Positions 57,807 to 64,000 of a stretch of 64,000 bases of DNA are shown piece after piece; the first letter of the stretch is position 1; the number at the start of each line of letters is the position of its first letter. The translations under genes were made by a program, and so were the position numbers. The DNA lies in contig NZ_VLLB01000009.1 of the NCBI RefSeq assembly GCF_007830455.1, positions 124,001 to 188,000 on the forward strand, written 5' to 3'. The notes beneath the pieces are model-generated. The model was not told the origin of the DNA and did no database searches. It was given only the letters and a program-made list of their open reading frames with translations. The DNA is from Pseudoduganella lurida. GTDB lineage: Bacteria > Pseudomonadota > Gammaproteobacteria > Burkholderiales > Burkholderiaceae_D.

Positions 57807-59336
57807 ATGTGTGGCATCGTCGGCGTCGTTTCCCATCAACCTGTCAACCAGCTGCTGTATGACGCGCTGCTGCTGTTGCAGCACCGCGGCCAGGATGCGG
57901 CCGGCATCGCAACGAATCACAGCAGCATGTTCTCGATGCACAAGGCGAACGGCCTGGTGCGCGACGTGTTCCGCACCCGGAACATGCGTTCGCTGATGGG
58001 CAATTCGGGCATCGGCCACTGCCGCTACCCGACGGCCGGTTCGTCGTCGGAAGAGGAAGCGCAGCCGTTCTACGTCAACGCGCCGTTCGGCATCACGCTG
58101 GCGCACAACGGCAACCTGACGAACTGGGAACAGCTCAAGCAGGACATGTTCAAGAACGACCGCCGCCACATCAACACGGACTCCGATTCGGAAGTGCTGC
58201 TGAACGTGCTGGCCCATGAGATCCAGAAGGCCACCACCGGCTATTCGCTGGAACCCTCCACGCTGTTCGAAGCCGTGACGGTGCTGAACCGCCGCGTCGA
58301 AGGCGGCTACGCGGCCGTGGCGCAGATCGCCGACGTGGGCCTGCTGGGCTTCCGCGATCCGCACGGCATCCGGCCGCTGTGCTACGGCATCCTGGAGGGC
58401 GAGCAGGGCACCGAGTACATGCTGGCGTCCGAATCGGTGGCGCTGGAAGGCGCCGGCTTCCGCTTCGTGCGCGACGTGCTGCCGGGAGAAGCCGTGTTCA
58501 TCGATGCGGAGAACAAGCTGCACAGCCGCATCTGCGCCGACAATCCGTCGCTGAACCCGTGCGTGTTCGAATACGTGTACCTGGCCCGTCCGGACTCCGT
58601 GATCGACGGCGCGTCGGTGTACAACACGCGCCTGAAGATGGGCGAGTACCTGGCCGAGAAGATCAAGCGCGAAGGCCTGGCCGACGATATCGATGTGGTG
58701 ATGCCGATCCCCGATTCGTCGCGCCCGGCCGCGATCCAGCTGGCCCTGCGCCTCGGCAAGGAATACCGCGAAGGCTTCATCAAGAACCGCTACATCGGCC
58801 GCACCTTCATCATGCCGGGCCAGGCGCTGCGCAAGAAATCCGTGCGCCAGAAGCTGAACGCGATCGGCGACGAGTTCAAGGGCAAGAACGTGCTGCTGGT
58901 CGACGACTCGATCGTGCGCGGCACCACCAGCCGCGAGATCGTGCAGATGGCGCGCGATTCCGGCGCGAAGAAGGTGATCTTCGCGTCCGCCGCGCCGCCG
59001 GTGCTGTACCCGAACGTGTACGGCATCGACATGCCCACGCGCGACGAGCTGATCGCCCACGGCCGCACCGTCGAGGAAGTGTGCAAGGAGATCACGGCCG
59101 ATGCGCTGGTGTACCAGGACCTGGACGACCTGAAGCGCTCGATCTCGGACGTGAATCCGGCGCTGACGAGCTTCGAGGCGTCCTGCTTCGACGGCAAGTA
59201 CATCACCGGCAACGTGTCGGCGGACTACCTGGACCGCATCGAGAACGCGCGCCACAACCCCAAGGACAAGGGCAGCACCGGCGAGGATGCCGGCCGCACC
59301 CAGCTCAACCTGAACTACGCCACCACCGAAGCGTAA
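57807..59336 (+). CDS. purF: Amidophosphoribosyltransferase
   Basis: 509 residues. First committed step of purine synthesis: PRPP plus glutamine to phosphoribosylamine. After Met removal C2 of MCGIVGVV is the glutamine nucleophile. Class II amidotransferase features are RGQDAAGIA and HNGNLTN; the PRPP loop is VLLVDDSIVRGTTS. TAGGAG leader. Followed by a terminator. Confidence 0.97.
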   Translation: MCGIVGVVSHQPVNQLLYDALLLLQHRGQDAAGIATNHSSMFSMHKANGLVRDVFRTRNMRSLMGNSGIGHCRYPTAGSSSEEEAQPFYVNAPFGITLAHNGNLTNWEQLKQDMFKNDRRHINTDSDSEVLLNVLAHEIQKATTGYSLEPSTLFEAVTVLNRRVEGGYAAVAQIADVGLLGFRDPHGIRPLCYGILEGEQGTEYMLASESVALEGAGFRFVRDVLPGEAVFIDAENKLHSRICADNPSLNPCVFEYVYLARPDSVIDGASVYNTRLKMGEYLAEKIKREGLADDIDVVMPIPDSSRPAAIQLALRLGKEYREGFIKNRYIGRTFIMPGQALRKKSVRQKLNAIGDEFKGKNVLLVDDSIVRGTTSREIVQMARDSGAKKVIFASAAPPVLYPNVYGIDMPTRDELIAHGRTVEEVCKEITADALVYQDLDDLKRSISDVNPALTSFEASCFDGKYITGNVSADYLDRIENARHNPKDKGSTGEDAGRTQLNLNYATTEA

Positions 59337-59340
59337 TAGC

Positions 59341-59369
59341 ACGGGCTCCTCACGGAGCCCGTGTTGTTT
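59341..59369 (+). terminator. Rho-independent terminator after purF
   Basis: ACGGGCTCC-TCAC-GGAGCCCGT stem with a GTTGTTT tail. Confidence 0.78.
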
Positions 59370-59376
59370 CCGTACC

Positions 59377-59440
59377 ACGGGGGACAGTCCCCGTTTTTTG
59401 GAAATATTTCCTGAAAATGGGGACAGTCCCCGATTTAAGG
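59377..59440. repeat. Two GGGGACAGTCCCC palindromes before the cystathionine gamma-synthase-family gene
   Basis: Two copies of GGGGACAGTCCCCG separated by GGAAATATTTCCTGAAAA. They lie directly upstream of the start codon at 59454, so they form the leader of that gene. Confidence 0.88.
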
Positions 59441-59453
59441 CAATTAGTTTTAC

Positions 59454-60692
59454 ATGGATAAGAAAAACTACGGGTTCACCACGACCATCCTGCACGGCGA
59501 CCGGCAGAAAACGATCGAGCAGGGCTCGCTGCACAAGCCCGTGCACACGTCCGTCGCGTTCGGCTACACGGATGCGCGCCAGCTGGCGGCTGTGTTCCAG
59601 GGCCGCGAGCCGGGCTTCCGCTACGGCCGCCAGGGCAATCCGACCGTCTCGGCGCTCGAAGAGAAGGTCAACAAGATGGAAGGCGGAGTGGCCACGCTGT
59701 GCTTCGCCACCGGCATGGCCGCCATCGGCGCCGTGTTCCAGGGCCTGTTGCGCGCGGGCGACCATGTGGTGTCGTCTTCCTTCCTGTTCGGGAATACCAA
59801 CTCGCTGTGGCAGACGGTCGCGGGGCAGGGCGTCGGCGTCGATTTTGTCGATGCGACGGAGGTGGCCAACGTGGCCGCCGCGCTGAAAGAAAACACGCGC
59901 ATCGTGTTCGTCGAAACGATCGCCAACCCGCGCACGCAGATCGCCGACCTCAAGCGCATCGGCGAGCTGTGCGCGGCAAAGGGCATCCTGTACATCGTCG
60001 ACAACACGATGACGACGCCCTACCTGTTCCTGCCGAAGACGGTGGGCGCGGGCCTCGTCATCAACTCGCTGACCAAGTCGATCGCCGGCCACGGCAATGC
60101 GCTGGGCGGCGCCCTGACCGACACGGGCGCCTATGACTGGACGCGCTTCCCCAACATTTTCGAGAACTACAGGAAGGCCGCGCCGGCCATGTGGGGCATC
60201 ACGCAGATCCGTGCGAAGGGCCTGCGCGACTTCGGCGCCTCGCTGGGACCGGAGGCGGCGCACCACATCGCCGTGGGCGCGGAAACGCTGGCCCTGCGCA
60301 TGGAGCGCACCTGCGCCAATGCCAAGGCGGTGGCGGAGATGCTCGCGGCCGATCCGCGCGTGGCCGCGGTCCACTATCCGGGCCTGACGTCACACCCGCA
60401 GCACGGCATTGCCACCGAGCTGTTCAGGTCCTACGGTTCCCTGTTCAGCTTCGAGCTGCAGGACGGCATCGACCCCTTCGACTACCTGAACCGCCTGAAG
60501 GTGGCCGTGCCGGCGTCGAACCTGGGCGACACGCGCACGCTGGTCATCCCCGTGGCGCACACGATCTTCTTCGAGATGGGGGCCGAGCGGCGCGCGTCGA
60601 TGGGCATCGCCGAGTCGCTGATCCGCGTCTCCGCCGGCATCGAGGACACGGCCGACCTGGTGGACGACTTCAGGAACGCGCTGGACGGCTGA
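59454..60692 (+). CDS. Cystathionine gamma-synthase family PLP enzyme (sulfhydrylase or lyase)
   Basis: 412 residues. Cys/Met-metabolism PLP enzyme with internal aldimine lysine K208 in INSLTKSIAGHG, substrate-binding RYGRQGNPTVSALEEK, and VDNTMTTPYL. It occupies the place where metZ follows purF in pseudomonads, but its N-terminus and active-site surroundings differ from MetZ as I recall it, so I do not assign metZ. It could be an O-acyl-homoserine sulfhydrylase, cystathionine gamma-synthase or a lyase of this fold. The palindromic leader leaves no good Shine-Dalgarno. Confidence 0.85.
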   Translation: MDKKNYGFTTTILHGDRQKTIEQGSLHKPVHTSVAFGYTDARQLAAVFQGREPGFRYGRQGNPTVSALEEKVNKMEGGVATLCFATGMAAIGAVFQGLLRAGDHVVSSSFLFGNTNSLWQTVAGQGVGVDFVDATEVANVAAALKENTRIVFVETIANPRTQIADLKRIGELCAAKGILYIVDNTMTTPYLFLPKTVGAGLVINSLTKSIAGHGNALGGALTDTGAYDWTRFPNIFENYRKAAPAMWGITQIRAKGLRDFGASLGPEAAHHIAVGAETLALRMERTCANAKAVAEMLAADPRVAAVHYPGLTSHPQHGIATELFRSYGSLFSFELQDGIDPFDYLNRLKVAVPASNLGDTRTLVIPVAHTIFFEMGAERRASMGIAESLIRVSAGIEDTADLVDDFRNALDG

Positions 60693-61525
60693 TGCGGCAG
60701 TTGCTTGCCTCGCTTCTGGTCATGATGCTGGCGGCATCGGTCGCCCGGGCCGAAGTCGTCATACCGCTGGCGCTGGAGAACGGCATCCCGGTGGCGCAGC
60801 TGTCGATCGCGGGCGGCACGCATCCGTTCACGCTCGATATCGGCTCGAGCCGCACGGTGCACCTGACGCGCGACGTGATGGACACGATCCCTGGCCTGCA
60901 GCTCACCGGCCGCAAGCTCAAGAGCCTGGACCTGACGGGCCGCATCGCCGAGCAGGACGAGTTCACGATTCCGGACCTGGTCATCAACGGCATCTCGTTC
61001 GGTGCCGTGACGGGCGTGGCATTCGAGCCGTGGGGCCTGCACACGGGCCCCGGCGCCGCCCAGCCGCGGCACTCCGTCATCGGCCTGGGCCTGTTCGCGC
61101 AACAGCCGTTCGTGTATGACTTTGCCGGCGCGAAGTTGCGCTTCGGCGCACCGCTCGCGCTGGGCACCGGCTGGCGCGAACTGCCGTACGAGAAGGTGCA
61201 TGAAGGGATCGTCGTCCGACTCGGCAACGAGCGGGCGAGCTACCGGATGGTGTTCGACACCGCCGCCAATGTCTCCGTGGTCAAGCCGGCCAGCGTGCAG
61301 TCCCGGCGCGACCGGACGCACCGCTGCGACTTCCTCGGACCCGGCAAGCCATGCAAGTATGTGGCCATGTCGCTGGCCGGCGGCCCCGTGCTGACGCCGC
61401 TGCTGCTGCCGATGCCGGAGCGCTTCGAGCCGGACGGCCTGGCCGGCGCCGATTTCTTCCAGCACTACGCGGTGTATGTCGACCAGGCGAATGGCAAGGT
61501 GGCGCTGCGGCCGGCTGCCCGATAG
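60692..61525 (+). CDS. Secreted retropepsin-like aspartyl protease-fold protein
   Basis: 277 residues with a signal peptide (cleavage after ARA, residue 20). Two related segments, FTLDIGSSRTVHLT and MVFDTAANVSVVKP, resemble the two lobes of a retropepsin-type fold, but the Asp-Thr-Gly active-site triplet is altered to DIG and DTA, so activity is uncertain. C-terminal GADFFQHYAVYVDQANGKVAL is typical of bacterial aspartyl-protease-like proteins. The start overlaps the previous stop (TGATG). Substrate unknown. Confidence 0.72.
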   Translation: MRQLLASLLVMMLAASVARAEVVIPLALENGIPVAQLSIAGGTHPFTLDIGSSRTVHLTRDVMDTIPGLQLTGRKLKSLDLTGRIAEQDEFTIPDLVINGISFGAVTGVAFEPWGLHTGPGAAQPRHSVIGLGLFAQQPFVYDFAGAKLRFGAPLALGTGWRELPYEKVHEGIVVRLGNERASYRMVFDTAANVSVVKPASVQSRRDRTHRCDFLGPGKPCKYVAMSLAGGPVLTPLLLPMPERFEPDGLAGADFFQHYAVYVDQANGKVALRPAAR

Positions 61526-61537
61526 CCGCTTTTTTTT
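61512..61537 (+). terminator. Terminator overlapping the end of the aspartyl-protease-like gene
   Basis: CGGCT-GCCCGAT-AGCCG followed by eight T; the stem includes the stop codon. Confidence 0.7.
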
Positions 61538-61673
61538 ACTGTCCAGCTCGTGGTAGGTGGGTCCGCGGCTCTGCCCTTCCGCGGAATGGCACTGCGCCGC
61601 TGGCACCTGGGCTGGGCACTCTGTGGCAGGACGGCCAGCCAGAGGACCTGGCCGGCCGGGCATTACCGGGAAA

Positions 61674-62303
61674 TCACCAGGGCGCGGCGCCCGGCATGTC
61701 GTACGGGTGCTTCCAGCCGGGCAGGGCGGCGATACGGTCCAGCCAGGCCTGTACCAGCGGCGGATAGCTGACGCCCGCCTGCTCGGGCCAGTACATGTAG
61801 GAGCACAGGGAGATATCGGCCACCGACACGGTGTCGTCCAGCAGGAAGGCGCGGCCGTCGGCCAGCTCTTCTTCCAGGCGCACCATGTCCGCGCCGAAGC
61901 GGCGGCGGAACCAGCGCAGCACTTCCGGGCCGTAGGCGCCTTCGTCATCGAACTCCTGGCCGTAGCGCAGGTGCGCCATCGACAGGCCCACGCGGTTCGC
62001 TTCCCAGAACAGCCACTCGCGCACGCGTTCCAGCCGCTCCGGGGTCTCGCCGCCGTAGGCCTTCAGGTATTCGGCCAGGTGCAGCAGGATCGCATTGGAT
62101 TGCACGTAGGGCTGCCCGTCCTGCACCAGCAGCGGCACCTCGCCATAGCGCGCCAGGCTGCGGAACGGTTCGGGACGGTCGCCGCGGGCGATGCGCAGGT
62201 CCACTTCATGGTAGTCGTGCGGCACGCCAGCCAGGGTCATCAGCAGCTGCACCTTGTAGCTGTGGCCGGATTCGCAGCTGCCGTAGAGAACAAATTGGGT
62301 CAT
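61674..62303 (-). CDS. Glutathione S-transferase family protein
   Basis: 209 residues. N-terminal thioredoxin-like domain (VLYGSCESGHSYKVQLLMTLAG, then GEVPLLVQDGQPYVQSNAIL with the conserved Ser/Asn glutathione contacts) and an all-helical C-terminal domain with DDTVSVADISLC, the usual GST N-capping segment. Convergent with the preceding gene; substrate unknown. Confidence 0.9.
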   Translation of the reverse strand: MTQFVLYGSCESGHSYKVQLLMTLAGVPHDYHEVDLRIARGDRPEPFRSLARYGEVPLLVQDGQPYVQSNAILLHLAEYLKAYGGETPERLERVREWLFWEANRVGLSMAHLRYGQEFDDEGAYGPEVLRWFRRRFGADMVRLEEELADGRAFLLDDTVSVADISLCSYMYWPEQAGVSYPPLVQAWLDRIAALPGWKHPYDMPGAAPW

Positions 62304-62354
62304 CGGATCGGTACGCTTACAGTGAGAAGGATCGCATTATGCGCGATCCGGCGC

Positions 62355-63020
62355 TCAATGCCAGCTTCGCAACAAACCGACGGCCAGGCCTTCCAGCGCG
62401 AACTCGTCTTCCTCGGGGTTCACGGTGATCACCTTGAAGTCCGGATTTTCCGGCAGCAGCTCGATCAGCGAGCCGGTCTGGCGGTAGCGCTTCACCGTCA
62501 CCTCGTTGCCGATGCGGGCCACGACCACCTGGCCGTTCTTGGCCGTGTCGACCTTTTTCACGGCCAGCAGGTCGCCATCCATGATGCCGATATCGCGCAT
62601 CGATTCGCCGCGCACCTTCAGCAGGAAGTCCGGCCTGGCCGAGAACAGCGCGGGATCCACGTTGTAGCTCGTTTCCAGGTTTTCCTGGGCCAGGATCGGC
62701 GAACCGGCAGCCACGCGGCCGATCAGCGGCAGGCTCATCAGCATTGCGGCCGGCACCTGCGGCATCGGTCCCAGGTCGGCCACGCGGGAAGTGGAGGTGA
62801 CCGGGCGTTCGCCCAGCAGCCGGATGCCGCGCGACGTGCCCGCCGTGATTTCGATGGCACCCTTGCGTGCCAACGCCTTCAGGTGCTCCTCGGCGGCATT
62901 GGCCGATTTGAAGCCCAGTTCCGCGGCGATCTCGGCGCGGGTGGGAGGGAAGCCGGTATTGTCGATGGCATCCCGGATCAAATTGAGAATCTGTTCCTGC
63001 CTTGCGGTGAGCTTGATCAT
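62355..63020 (-). CDS. lexA: LexA repressor
   Basis: 221 residues. N-terminal winged helix (LTARQEQILNLIRDAIDNTG, FPPTRAEIAAELGFKSANAA). Self-cleavage site A105-G106 in GRVAAGSPI; catalytic S140 in GESMRDIG and K177 in VTVKRYRQ, with the same 37-residue spacing as in Escherichia coli. Represses SOS genes and is cleaved with RecA help. The start at 63020 is fixed by the conserved MIKLTARQ opening. A LexA box lies 53 bases upstream, indicating autoregulation. Confidence 0.97.
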   Translation of the reverse strand: MIKLTARQEQILNLIRDAIDNTGFPPTRAEIAAELGFKSANAAEEHLKALARKGAIEITAGTSRGIRLLGERPVTSTSRVADLGPMPQVPAAMLMSLPLIGRVAAGSPILAQENLETSYNVDPALFSARPDFLLKVRGESMRDIGIMDGDLLAVKKVDTAKNGQVVVARIGNEVTVKRYRQTGSLIELLPENPDFKVITVNPEEDEFALEGLAVGLLRSWH

Positions 63021-63072
63021 GATGCTTGAATTCTCGGTATCGCCTGTGGAGAAGGCTGTGGATATGAACAGT

Positions 63073-63088
63073 CTGTATTTTTGTACAG
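63073..63088. promoter_or_regulatory. LexA (SOS) box upstream of lexA
   Basis: CTGTATTTTTGTACAG fits the CTGT-N8-ACAG SOS consensus exactly, 53 bases from the lexA ATG. Confidence 0.9.
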
Positions 63089-63140
63089 TATCAACGAGAA
63101 AGCAAGGGTACACAGGCGCAAAAACCGGCGGCCAGCCCAC

Positions 63141-63235
63141 TTTTCAGGAAATATTTCCTAAAAATGGGGACTGTCCCCGAATTTTAGAAATATTTCCTGA
63201 AAAAGGGGACAGTCCCCGATTTTTGGAAACATTTC
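63141..63235. repeat. Two GGGGACTGTCCCC palindromes between lexA and rpsF
   Basis: Two units with cores GGGGACTGTCCCC and GGGGACAGTCCCC separated by AGAAATATTTCCTGAAAA. The remainder of the 476-base gap (63236-63496) holds the presumed rpsF promoter region; no gene was recognised. Confidence 0.9.
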
Positions 63236-63496
63236 TGTGGATAAGGATTCGTGCTTCGCGTCGAGGTACCCGAGCGTGGTTGAGGTGGCCGTCCGGCAGT
63301 GGCGTCAACGGCGCATCACGTAGGGGCGCTGAAGTGCGGTGTGCGTCGCCGCGGCAAGTGGCGTTTCTGCCGCGCTGGCGCGCAGTCGGGTAGCTGGTAA
63401 TGTCAACCAAAACCTGCTATGCTTGCGGGCTTACCTCTTCCCACACCTGTCTTGACGCCAGGGTGGGCTATCAACACAGTCCTTAAGGGAGTTTGC

Positions 63497-63895
63497 ATGC
63501 GTCACTACGAAATCGTATTTATCGTCCATCCGGACCAGAGCGAGCAAGTGCCCGCGATGATCGAACGTTACAAAGCCAGCGTGACCTCGCGCGGCGGTAA
63601 CGTGCACCGCGTGGAAGACTGGGGCCGCCGTCAGATGGCGTACTCCATCCAGAAACTGGCCAAGGCACACTACATCTGCATGAACATCGAGTGCGACAAC
63701 GACACTCTGGTCGAACTGGAAACCGCGTTCAAATTCAATGATGCCGTGCTGCGTCACCTGACCGTCAAGATGAAGAAAGCGGAAACCGCTCCTTCGCCGA
63801 TGATGAAGTCGGTCCAGCGCGAAGACGCTGCCAAGAGCCACCGCGCGGAAGCTTCGGCTCCTGCCGCTGCGCCTGCCGCCGCTGCTGCCGCCTAA
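63497..63895 (+). CDS. rpsF: 30S ribosomal protein S6
   Basis: 132 residues. MRHYEIVFIVHPDQSEQV opening and WGRRQMAYSIQKLAKAHY are typical S6. The body is about 100 residues and the last 32 form an Ala-rich tail, common in betaproteobacteria. AAGGGAG leader. First gene of the usual rpsF-priB-rpsR-rplI operon, cut by the window edge. Confidence 0.96.
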   Translation: MRHYEIVFIVHPDQSEQVPAMIERYKASVTSRGGNVHRVEDWGRRQMAYSIQKLAKAHYICMNIECDNDTLVELETAFKFNDAVLRHLTVKMKKAETAPSPMMKSVQREDAAKSHRAEASAPAAAPAAAAAA

Positions 63896-63913
63896 TTTCG
63901 TCAGGGAGTTTCG

Positions 63914-64000
63914 CTGAACCAGCTCCAGTTTGTCGGCCTCATCACCGAACGGGAAGCGATCCGCTACACCCCGGCCGGCATGCCGATTGTGAATGCACTC
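63914..64000 (+). CDS. priB: Primosomal replication protein PriB, N-terminal part, probable CTG start
   Basis: 29 codons are visible: LNQLQFVGLITEREAIRYTP and on to IVNAL, the opening of the PriB single-strand-DNA-binding OB fold, in the position directly after rpsF. No ATG, GTG or TTG is available in frame near the beginning. CTG at 63914 lies five bases after AGGGAG, so a CTG start is the best reading. Continues past the right edge. Confidence 0.8.
   Translation, partial: MNQLQFVGLITEREAIRYTPAGMPIVNAL

Noticed and set aside
59454..60692. Assignment as metZ from gene order alone
   Set aside because: The sequence around the substrate and PLP regions does not look like the pseudomonad MetZ, so only the family is given.
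27905..63235. CRISPR array suggested by repeated short palindromes
   Set aside because: Units are scattered singly or in pairs between genes without regular spacers and no cas gene is present.

Overview
The window is high-GC DNA from a betaproteobacterium, most likely Oxalobacteraceae of the Massilia/Duganella/Pseudoduganella group. The assignment rests on the housekeeping gene order leuC, entericidin, leuD, leuB, asd, fimV, truA, trpF, trpB, trpA, accD, folC, SPOR protein, cvpA, purF and on the palindromic intergenic repeats. No comparison could be run, so it is an inference. No tRNA, rRNA, CRISPR array or complete insertion sequence was seen.

Layout. (1) 1-11990, minus strand: the promoter-proximal part of an unusual lipid or polyketide operon that continues past the left edge. 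In transcription order it holds a GAF protein, a degenerate half adenylation domain, a 2510-residue megasynthase (two nitronate-monooxygenase/PfaD-like domains, KS, AT, one ACP, KR), a type III polyketide synthase with an intact Cys-His-Asn triad, and a dehydratase fused to a phosphopantetheinyl transferase. The layout recalls the Azotobacter ars system, where a type I synthase hands an acyl chain to a type III synthase to make phenolic lipids. (2) 12-19 kb: HDOD protein, free methionine-R-sulfoxide reductase, two coupled hybrid kinases and a MAPEG protein. (3) 19-27 kb: a short RecQ, then the tightly overlapping ligase-associated DNA repair operon (exonuclease, ATP-dependent ligase, Lhr-type helicase, PdeM). 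(4) 27-33 kb: small KGG stress proteins, a flavin-oxidase-fold stress protein, then a Fur-box operon (PepSY, DUF2271, DUF4198, ApbE, membrane flavodoxin/reductase) that looks like an iron-regulated extracytoplasmic flavin electron-transfer chain; the DUF2271 protein carries a candidate FMN attachment site. (5) 33.5-38.4 kb, minus strand: hemP with a Fur box, a small unknown protein, a DUF2325 protein, a Crp/Fnr regulator, a NarL/GacA-type response regulator and a universal stress protein behind a near-perfect FNR box. (6) 38.7-41.5 kb: a cheZ-cheA pair. (7) 41.7-64 kb: leucine and tryptophan biosynthesis, asd, fimV, truA, accD, folC, a SPOR protein, cvpA, purF, a cystathionine gamma-synthase-family enzyme, an aspartyl-protease-like protein, a glutathione transferase, lexA, rpsF and the start of priB.

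Two genome-wide sequence families run through the window. One is a set of modular palindromes with cores GGTGCCAGGCACC, GGGGTCAGACCCC or GGGGACAGTCCCC, always between genes; one pair forms a 24-bp perfect hairpin between trpB and trpA. The other is a GacA-box-like motif, GTAGG-N6-CCTAY, ahead of recQ, ahead of the KGG stress genes and in the region upstream of the Fnr-type regulator. The most promising discoveries are the type I/type III synthase operon, with a probable internal translation start inside the megasynthase, and the Fur-controlled flavinylation operon.
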